DNA from: an uncultured Polaribacter sp.
GTDB taxonomy: Bacteria > Bacteroidota > Bacteroidia > Flavobacteriales > Flavobacteriaceae
Reading direction: 5' to 3'
Length of the DNA stretch: 64,000 nucleotides
Assembly (NCBI GenBank): GCA_943788045.1
Contig: CALSOT010000002.1
Span: 552,310 to 616,309 of the forward strand
A program made the position numbers and the translations under genes. The first letter of the stretch is position 1; each line of letters opens with the position of its first letter. The notes under the pieces were generated by a model that ran no database searches, was not told where the DNA came from, and saw only the letters and a list, made by a program, of their open reading frames with translations. This document shows, in pieces, positions 36,256 to 43,050 of this stretch.

Positions 36256-38243
36256 TGAGTCAAGATCAAATAGAAATATTAAAACGTGCCTTAAAACGTG
36301 AAAAATCGGCAAGAAAATCAGCAGAAAAAATTCTTGAAGATAAATCTAAAGAATTATATAACATTTCTTCAGAACTGAAGCAGTCAAATTTAAAGCTTAA
36401 TAACATTTTAGAGGAGAAATTATCTACATTAAAAGGGATATTCGAAAACATTAACGATGCTTACCTTGTTATGGATTTGTTTGGTAATGTCATAAAAATG
36501 AATGATGGTGCAGTAGATCTCTTTGGGTATGATATAACAAAAGAACAATTTTCGATACCTAATATTATCTATGAAGAGGATGAAGAATATGCCTATAAAT
36601 CTTTTACAAAATTGCAACAGAGAGGTTATTTTAATAATTATATAGCTAGAGTATATACCAAAAAGAAAGAAATTAAATGGGTACAAATAAATGCTACTAC
36701 TGTTTTTGATAAAAATAATAAACCAATTGCGGCACAAGGAATTATTAGAGATATAACAAAAGATAAGGAGGCCCAAGATTTACTGATAGAATCTAAAAAC
36801 AGGCTTTCTGTACTAGTACTAAATCTAAATAGCGGTGTTGTTCTAGAAGATGAAAATCGAAAAATAATTTCTTCAAATATAAAATTTTGTAAGTTTTTTA
36901 AAATCGATGCTAAACCAGATGAATTGATTGGAATAGATTGCAAATTAGTTTTAGAAAAAAATAAGTTTTTGTTTAAAGACCCATCTTCTTTTATGCAAAG
37001 AATGCGTGACGTTATAAAAGGAAGAGTTGAAATCTTTGGTGATCAATTAGAAATGGTTGATGGTACAATTTTAGAAAGAAATTACACACCCATCATAGTT
37101 TCAGGGAAAATCAAAGGGTTTTTCTGGACTTTTAGAGATATTACACTAGAAAAAAAATACAATTTAAGTTTAGAGGCACAGAAAGAAAAATATAGTAATA
37201 TTATAGCCAATATGAACCTAGGTTTAATGGAGGTTAATACTGATGATGAAATCTTAATGATTAATCAAAGTTTTTCTGATATGTCTGGATATAGTGAGGA
37301 AGAATTAATAGGTAAAAAAGGAATTGAAGTATATAAATTAAATTCACAGGAAGAGATTATAAATAACGAAAATTTAAAACGGAAGAAAGGCATCTCTAAT
37401 TCTTATGAATTAGAGATTAAACATAAAGATGGAGGCATAAGATACTGGTTGGTGAGTGGTGCTCCAAATTATAACCTCCATGGCGAAATTATAGGTGGTA
37501 TAGGGATTCACCTAGATATTACTCAATTTAGAGCATTAGAAGCTCAAAAAGAAAAAATTCGTAAAGAATTAGAAAAAAGTAATAATCAATTACATGAGTA
37601 TGCGCATATTGTATCTCATGATTTAAAATCGCCGTTAAGAAGTATTGAGGCATTAACCTCTTGGATTAAATCAGATAATGAAGGTAAATTTGATGACGCA
37701 ACTCTTGAAAATTTCAGCCATTTAGATGCCACAATTGAAACTATGGAAAAATTAATTTCTGGTGTGTTAAATTACTCTAGTGCAGGGGCAAGTCTGCTAG
37801 AAGAGGAAAATGTTGACTTAAATCACATAGTTAGTAATTTACAAAAAACATTATTTATTCCAGATAATATCCATTTATCTGTATTAAATAAATTACCGAT
37901 AGTTAAGGGAGATAAAACTAAGTTTGAGCAATTGTTTCAGAACTTTATAAGTAATGCTGTTAAGTTTTGTGATAAAGAAAAAGGAATAGTAGAAATAGAT
38001 TATAAGGATAACAACACTTTTCATCAATTTTCAATTAGAGACAATGGAATTGGGATTGAAAAAAAATATCATGACAAAATTTTTAAAATTTTCACTTTAT
38101 TAAATGAAAGAGAAGATTCAACTGGTATAGGATTGTCTATTGTAAAAAAAATTATTGATTTGTACGAGGGTGATATTTGGTTAGAGAGTAAACCAGGTGT
38201 TGGAACTGTTTTTTATTTTACAATTAAAAAATATAAATCTTAG
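36255..38243 (+). CDS. cytoplasmic PAS-domain histidine kinase, H-NOX partner
   Basis: A 662-residue kinase with no membrane segment. Residues 1-60 are an N-terminal coiled coil (EILKRALKREKSARKSAEKILEDKSKELYNISSEL). Three PAS domains follow (about 60-180, 190-300 and 305-430: GIIRDITKD, FRDITLEKK, GIHLDITQFR), then a HisKA domain with H455 in HIVSHDLKSPLRS. The HATPase domain carries FISNAVKFC, DNGIGIEKK and STGIGLSIVKKII. It overlaps the H-NOX stop (ATGA-type junction), so a physical complex is likely. The coiled coil with H-NOX upstream resembles HnoK-type partners. Confidence 0.92.
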   Translation: MSQDQIEILKRALKREKSARKSAEKILEDKSKELYNISSELKQSNLKLNNILEEKLSTLKGIFENINDAYLVMDLFGNVIKMNDGAVDLFGYDITKEQFSIPNIIYEEDEEYAYKSFTKLQQRGYFNNYIARVYTKKKEIKWVQINATTVFDKNNKPIAAQGIIRDITKDKEAQDLLIESKNRLSVLVLNLNSGVVLEDENRKIISSNIKFCKFFKIDAKPDELIGIDCKLVLEKNKFLFKDPSSFMQRMRDVIKGRVEIFGDQLEMVDGTILERNYTPIIVSGKIKGFFWTFRDITLEKKYNLSLEAQKEKYSNIIANMNLGLMEVNTDDEILMINQSFSDMSGYSEEELIGKKGIEVYKLNSQEEIINNENLKRKKGISNSYELEIKHKDGGIRYWLVSGAPNYNLHGEIIGGIGIHLDITQFRALEAQKEKIRKELEKSNNQLHEYAHIVSHDLKSPLRSIEALTSWIKSDNEGKFDDATLENFSHLDATIETMEKLISGVLNYSSAGASLLEEENVDLNHIVSNLQKTLFIPDNIHLSVLNKLPIVKGDKTKFEQLFQNFISNAVKFCDKEKGIVEIDYKDNNTFHQFSIRDNGIGIEKKYHDKIFKIFTLLNEREDSTGIGLSIVKKIIDLYEGDIWLESKPGVGTVFYFTIKKYKS

Positions 38244-38248
38244 AACTC

Positions 38249-38282
38249 AAAAAACATAAAAACTCTAGTTGGGTGTTTTTTT
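38249..38282 (+). terminator. Possible terminator or attenuator after the H-NOX kinase
   Basis: AAAAAACA (38249-38256) pairs with TGTTTTTT (38274-38281); inside, AACT/AGTT can also pair. It lies between the kinase and the HPt gene and would lower read-through. Confidence 0.5.
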
Positions 38283-38321
38283 GATCTGCTAGTGCTAATT
38301 ATTTTAGTAAAAAAAATAAAT

Positions 38322-38639
38322 ATGGAACAGCCAAATTTAGATTACGTAAACCAGTTAGCTAGAGGAGATGAATCGATTAAGAATGAGCTTATTAGTATAA
38401 TAAAAAAGGAGTTTCCAGAAGAAAAGAAATGTTACTTTGAGAGTGTAGAAAAAAAAGATTTTAAAATAATCGAAGAAAATGTACACAGAATTAAGCATAA
38501 AATTAGTATTTTAGGACTCGAAAAGAGTTATAAAATTGCTAATGAGTTTGAACATAATCTTCGGGAATTGAGTTTCCTTAAAAAAGAAGAATTCGAAAAA
38601 AGTTTAATGGCAATTTCATCATATATAGAAACTATATAA
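38322..38639 (+). CDS. HPt phosphotransfer protein
   Basis: A 105-residue four-helix HPt domain from ATG 38322 (MEQPNLDYVNQLARGDES). An in-frame start 30 bp upstream adds only hydrophobic, unconserved residues. The phospho-acceptor is H55 in the pattern VHRIKHKISILGLE, the aHxxK...LG consensus. It sits between the H-NOX kinase and a LytTR regulator. The kinase has no receiver of its own, so the single-domain regulator D59 to HPt H55 to LytTR D53 is the natural phosphorelay order (inferred). Confidence 0.88.
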   Translation: MEQPNLDYVNQLARGDESIKNELISIIKKEFPEEKKCYFESVEKKDFKIIEENVHRIKHKISILGLEKSYKIANEFEHNLRELSFLKKEEFEKSLMAISSYIETI

Positions 38640-38644
38640 ACATT

Positions 38645-39355
38645 ATGGATTGTATTATTATTGACGATGAAAAAATGGCAAGGGTTATAATTAAAACCTT
38701 ATGCAATGAAATAGATGATTTACATATTTCAGGTGAATTTTCTAATGCTATGCAGGCCATGAAGTTTTTGAATGAAAATACGGTAGACTTAATATTTTTA
38801 GATATTCACATGCCAAATTTTAGTGGTCTAGATTTTATTAAAAGCTTAAAAAATCCACCAAAGATAATACTAACTACTTCAGATACTAAATTTGCTATTG
38901 AAGCCTTTGAGTATGATTTTATTTTGGATTATCTTGTAAAGCCTATAAAACTGCCTCGCTTCATAAAAGCAATTGAAAAAGTAAACAAACAGGAAATATC
39001 ATCGAAGTCTAAAGCCAGTCAAGTTAAAAATACGCCTGATGTTGAAAATGATTTTTACATAAATATAGATCGAAGGTTAATTAAAATAGATTTACCAAGT
39101 ATCTATTTAATAGAAGCTAAAGGCGATTATATTAAAATAAAAACAGAGAATCAAGATTATACTGTACATTCTACACTAAAAAAAATTGAGGAAAAGTTAC
39201 CGGAGTCTTTATTTCTAAAAATCCATCGCTCTTATATAATCAATCTTAAAAAAATTGTAGATATAGAGGACAATAGTGTTTTGATAAAAAAGGATGTCAT
39301 TCCTGTAAGTAGATCTAAGCGTCCAGAATTAATGAAGCGACTAGATTTACTTTAA
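38645..39355 (+). CDS. LytTR-family DNA-binding response regulator
   Basis: A 236-residue regulator. The receiver has D7-D8, phospho-acceptor D53 (LIFLDIHMPNFSG), LTTSD and LVKPIKLP. The LytTR DNA-binding domain follows at about 135-234 (FYINIDRRLIKIDLPSIYLIEAKGDYIKI, STLKKIEEKLPESLFLKIHRSYIINL). It starts 5 bp after the HPt gene and is the likely end point of the H-NOX relay. Targets are unknown; LytTR sites are paired short direct repeats, and the long untranslated stretch just downstream could hold some. Confidence 0.93.
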   Translation: MDCIIIDDEKMARVIIKTLCNEIDDLHISGEFSNAMQAMKFLNENTVDLIFLDIHMPNFSGLDFIKSLKNPPKIILTTSDTKFAIEAFEYDFILDYLVKPIKLPRFIKAIEKVNKQEISSKSKASQVKNTPDVENDFYINIDRRLIKIDLPSIYLIEAKGDYIKIKTENQDYTVHSTLKKIEEKLPESLFLKIHRSYIINLKKIVDIEDNSVLIKKDVIPVSRSKRPELMKRLDLL

Positions 39356-39968
39356 TTATTTATCTGAACATATAGAAATGATTGTTTTTTTTAAAATTTA
39401 ATTTTTCAAAGATTTTCTTTTTATTTATTCCATAATCTTCTTAGCGTTTTTAAACTAAACTATTTCAATACATCAGTAATTAATATAAAATATAAACTAT
39501 TTTATATAAAAGCTTTAATTCACTTTATTCTTAAAGGTTTTAACAAATCATCATTACTTTATCTTTTGAAAATTAATTCAATTTATACCTAAGTTTGGTG
39601 CTACATTTATGCTATTAATTATTAAATTAAAACGATAGCTGGGTGTATTTTTTAAATCAGTTCATTTTATTAATATGCATTAATGAGTGATGACATTCTT
39701 TTTATAGTTGAGCCGAAATATACTTGTCTAAAAACCCAAATCAATAAGGTTTTACCACTATTTAATTTTTTACTTTTATTTAGAAAATTGTATAATACTA
39801 GCTAGGTTATTTGATTAAACAAGATTCTTTTTTATTAATATAGTTAACCAATACTTTTGTACGTTTAAACTAACCTAACAAGTTATTCAGCGAGATTTTA
39901 TTATGTTTTTAGTGTAACTATATGATATTTGTTCTAACAATTATTATTATTATCTAATTACAAAAATT
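39356..39968. other. 613-bp untranslated stretch between the LytTR gene and the STAS gene
   Basis: No open frame of note on either strand and no tRNA-like structure. It is extremely AT-rich. TACTTTTG at 39852-39859 is a perfect -7 box about 110 bp before the STAS start, so a long 5' leader is possible. No TTG lies at the proper distance. A regulatory leader, a small RNA or a decayed gene are all open. Confidence 0.5.
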
Positions 39969-40253
39969 ATGTCATTACAAATTTCTAAAAATAACGGAGT
40001 ATTTCATTTAACAGGAAAGCTTAATACTTCAACCTTAAGACCTTTTAATATTCACTTTGAACATATACTAGAGCAATCAGATATTGCTACTGTACAAGTG
40101 AATATTGATTATTTGGATCAAATAGATATGGACGGTTTTGATGCATTAAAAACATTGAAAGCTGTTGCGCTCAGAAATCAGAAAAGATTTTTTATAAATG
40201 GTGATGGTTTCAGTGAACTTTATAATGCTTTTAAACAAACAGATGTGGCGTAA
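39969..40253 (+). CDS. small STAS-domain protein lacking the phospho-serine
   Basis: A 94-residue protein with the STAS (anti-sigma-factor antagonist) pattern: an N-terminal strand GVFHLTGKLNTSTLRPF, then VQVNIDYLDQIDMDGFDALKTLKAVALRNQKRFFINGD. In SpoIIAA-type proteins the loop reads DSSG and the second Ser is phosphorylated by an anti-sigma kinase. Here it is D53-M54-D55-G56. An Asp at the phospho-site could mimic permanent phosphorylation or mean a kinase-independent role. No anti-sigma kinase or sigma gene is adjacent. It follows the H-NOX cluster, but the function is not known. Confidence 0.75.
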   Translation: MSLQISKNNGVFHLTGKLNTSTLRPFNIHFEHILEQSDIATVQVNIDYLDQIDMDGFDALKTLKAVALRNQKRFFINGDGFSELYNAFKQTDVA

Positions 40254-40610
40254 TAAATTTAGTTATCAAATCATATTTATGGTTCTACATATTTAACTGA
40301 TGTAGCTAGGTTATATTGAATATTGGGTTCGCATAGATGATGTCAAAAGTATTGTCTAACAGCAGAAAAAACCTAATGGTTTAACAAAATTTACAAAAGA
40401 GCATTTCAAACTCTTATTGAAAATTTAGTAAAGTGTATTTAAACTTAAACAATATTTTGTAGTTGCTAATTACATAAATATTTGTCAGGAAAAACTAAAG
40501 TTTAGGATTATTGTTTTTAGAAAATGAAAAGGATAGATTACCATTAAATAAAGTCGAAAGATTGAAAAAAAATAACAATCGGGTCGTTATTATTTTTTAA
40601 TAAGAATATA
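40254..40610. other. 357-bp stretch without a recognised gene
   Basis: No open frame of 60 codons on either strand. An open stretch of about 35 codons just before 40600, ending in TAA, lacks an ATG and shows no family motif. No terminator was recognised after the STAS gene. Confidence 0.5.
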
Positions 40611-41039
40611 GTGATTAATGTAATAAATATGAAAAAAGGGCTAATTATTATTTTTGATAAAGATGACTTTACTGCTTTAAAGCATTTATCTGTTAAACCA
40701 TCTTTTAATGATCAAATTAAAATTTGTCTTATTAATAACGGAAATGATAATAAAATCTTAAATTTGCTCACTAAAATAAAAAATAAATCAAAATGTGATG
40801 TTTTTATATTAAATTTAAGAAAAGAAAAACCGTTAATGCTAGCTGTAAAGGCTGGTGTTCGATTTTTATATAACATAAATGATCTTGATTTAATATTTTA
40901 TACAAAGCCAAAAGACACACTGAGTAAAGTAATAATTGAAAAATTAGCTAAAATTACTGACATTGATTTAGTAAATAAAAAGGAAGAAAGAGTTCTGTTA
41001 AGAAAAGTGCTTGCTCTTGACGAATTAATTAATAGTTGA
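40611..41039 (+). CDS. small hypothetical protein with glycosyltransferase-like N-terminal fold
   Basis: 142 residues from GTG 40611, or 136 from ATG 40629 (MKKGLIIIFDKDDF). The order INNGNDNKILNLLTKIKNKSKCDVFILNLRKEKPLMLAVKAGVRFLYNINDLDLIFYTKP resembles the nucleotide-binding half of GT2 enzymes (NNGS-D strand, K-x-K-P, AV-AG-R-L). The metal-binding DxD is replaced by YTKP, and the acceptor half is missing. It may be a degenerate or regulatory glycosyltransferase-like protein. Codon use is like that of its neighbours. It ends 20 bp before manA, so they may be co-transcribed. Confidence 0.65.
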   Translation: MINVINMKKGLIIIFDKDDFTALKHLSVKPSFNDQIKICLINNGNDNKILNLLTKIKNKSKCDVFILNLRKEKPLMLAVKAGVRFLYNINDLDLIFYTKPKDTLSKVIIEKLAKITDIDLVNKKEERVLLRKVLALDELINS

Positions 41040-41059
41040 CGTGATTTTTTTGAGAATAA

Positions 41060-42265
41060 ATGAATAAATTTTATAAGATTAAAGGAGAAATCCAAAATTA
41101 TGAATGGGGAGGAAAAAGTTTTATTCCAAATTTAATCTCTGAAAATATTAATAAAAATTATTCTTATGCAGAGTATTGGTTAGGAGCTCATCTAAAAGCT
41201 CCGTCTAAGGTTTTTACAGAAAAAGGAATTATTTCCTTGGATCTGTTTTTAAATGAAAATCCAAAAGAGACCCTAGGTAAACAAGTTGCAAAAAACTTTG
41301 GTAAATTACCTTACTTATTTAAAGTGTTGGATGTTAGGGAAATGCTTTCAATACAAGTGCACCCGAGTAAAGAGGCAGCCAGAATAGGCTACAAAAATGA
41401 AAACAAAAAAGGGATTCCTTTAAATGCAAGTAATAGGAATTATAAAGACGAAAACCACAAGCCAGAAATAATGGTTGCTTTAACCGAATTTTGGTTGTTA
41501 CATGGTTTTTTAGACGTAAATAAATTGACAAGAAATATAAAGGAAACTCCAGAGTTAAGCTTCTTGTTACCTATTTTTTTGGAAGATGGTTATACAGGTC
41601 TTTATAAAAAAGTAATGGAATATAGTCAAGATGAAGTTAATGAAGTTTTGAAACCGTTAGTAGAAAGAATTCTTCCTAAATATTTAAATAATGAACTAGA
41701 AAAATCATCTCCCGAGTTTTGGGCGGCTAAATCATTAGTAAATAAAGAATCGAAAAATATTGATAAGGGTATATTTAGTATTTATTTCTTTAACATTCTA
41801 AAATTATCAAGAGGAGAGGCCATTTTTCAGGATGCGGGTGTGCCACATGCCTATTTGGAAGGTGTAAATATGGAATTAATGGCAAATTCGGATAACGTTT
41901 TAAGGGCAGGTTTAACAAATAAACATATCGATGTTTCTGAACTAATTAAAAACACAAAATTTGAAGCAACGATTCCTGATATTTTAAAGGGAGTTAGAAA
42001 TATAGAAAATGGAGAGGTTATTTATAAAACATTAGCAAAAGACTTTGAATTAAGTAAAATTGAATTGTCAGAATCTATCGTACATAGATCTATATCAAAT
42101 TCTTTAGAAATATTAATTCTTATAAAAGGTACTGCAACTTTTACTCAGGGTAATGAAACTATGTCTTTAGAAAAAGGACAAGCAATTTTAGTTAAAGCAG
42201 ATACGGCTTATAAGATTGAAACTAATTCAGAAGTAGAAATTTATAAAGCAAGTGTTCCAAAATAA
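41060..42265 (+). CDS. manA: mannose-6-phosphate isomerase, class I
   Basis: Zinc enzyme interconverting mannose 6-phosphate and fructose 6-phosphate. The 401 residues show the type I PMI start (KIKGEIQNYEWGGKSFIPNLI), the zinc site SIQVHPSKEAA and DENHKPEIMVALTEFWLLHGF, the active-site GVPHAYLEGVNMELMANSDNVLRAGLTNKHID, and the C-terminal cupin-like domain ending ILVKADTAYKI. It faces a convergent small gene, sharing a bidirectional terminator. Confidence 0.95.
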   Translation: MNKFYKIKGEIQNYEWGGKSFIPNLISENINKNYSYAEYWLGAHLKAPSKVFTEKGIISLDLFLNENPKETLGKQVAKNFGKLPYLFKVLDVREMLSIQVHPSKEAARIGYKNENKKGIPLNASNRNYKDENHKPEIMVALTEFWLLHGFLDVNKLTRNIKETPELSFLLPIFLEDGYTGLYKKVMEYSQDEVNEVLKPLVERILPKYLNNELEKSSPEFWAAKSLVNKESKNIDKGIFSIYFFNILKLSRGEAIFQDAGVPHAYLEGVNMELMANSDNVLRAGLTNKHIDVSELIKNTKFEATIPDILKGVRNIENGEVIYKTLAKDFELSKIELSESIVHRSISNSLEILILIKGTATFTQGNETMSLEKGQAILVKADTAYKIETNSEVEIYKASVPK

Positions 42266-42266
42266 G

Positions 42267-42632
42267 TTAATTTAAAATTGTTTTAGAATTTTTTATTCTA
42301 AAACAATTTTCAGTACCTAAAAATTTTGGATTTCCAAGTTCTTCAGACCAGAAACCCTCTAAAATGTCTTTATTCAAGCATTTGTAAACGACTATTCCTT
42401 TGTACATCTTATCATTATACCCCTTGTATATGAATTTGATAACTAAAATATTATTTTTAAAAAAACCTTTTCCAAATTGCTCTTGATTTTCATCGATTGT
42501 CCATTTCGCGATAATCCTTTGATGCTCATCTAAAGATAAAGAGAGTGATCCATGATAAGAGTTTTCATCATTATCTGCATTTTGGTTATTTCCAATAATT
42601 GAAAAGGTACCTATTAAATCTTGAGCTGTCAT
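42267..42632 (-). CDS. hypothetical protein, small beta-rich
   Basis: A 121-residue protein with no signal peptide and no family I recognise. Alternating strands (HGSLSLSLDEHQRIIAKWTID, NNILVIKFIYKG, KGIVVYKCL, ILEGFWSEE) suggest a small lipocalin-like or beta-barrel fold. Its stop at 42267-42269 is one base from the manA stop. Its last eight codons (FRIKNSKTILN end) form one arm of the shared terminator hairpin. Confidence 0.6.
   Translation of the reverse strand: MTAQDLIGTFSIIGNNQNADNDENSYHGSLSLSLDEHQRIIAKWTIDENQEQFGKGFFKNNILVIKFIYKGYNDKMYKGIVVYKCLNKDILEGFWSEELGNPKFLGTENCFRIKNSKTILN
42274..42310. terminator. Bidirectional terminator between manA and the convergent gene
   Basis: AAAATTGTTTTAGAAT (42274-42289) and ATTCTAAAACAATTTT (42295-42310) are perfectly complementary over 16 bp with a five-T loop. 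Runs of T/A at both outer ends suit termination in both directions. It overlaps the coding end of the minus-strand gene. Confidence 0.75.
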
Positions 42633-43050
42633 TTATTTATTATATCCCGGTATTTGTGAACCAGATTAGCACATAAATATAAGGTTTATTTATATGCATT
42701 AATATTATTTTCAACGAGGTTCTTGTCAACTAAGAGTATAATATTATTGATTTTTAATTTAATATCAATCGAATATTTTAGTGAATATTAAAAATGAATG
42801 TTTTTTTAACTAAAGTTAGATTCTCCAGAAAGAGGTGGTAATAGAAAGTTTATAGTATATCGAAATTCGGGTAGTATATTCTTATTGTATAGTGATGTTT
42901 ATTTTTTAATTCAAAATTAATTCGATGTAATTAGTTATAATTAATACAACAAAAGTATTATCTACCTATACAGTTACTAAATAAATATTGTTTTATCGAA
43001 TATATAATGATATTTAATGTAAATTAGTAACCAAACAAACCTTACTAGTT
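42633..43050. other. 418-bp stretch upstream of the glucan-locus regulator
   Basis: No open frame of note. It contains the divergent control regions of the small minus-strand gene and the regulator at 43051. I found no perfect TAnnTTTG box close to either start and no strong hairpin. It is AT-rich throughout. Confidence 0.5.
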
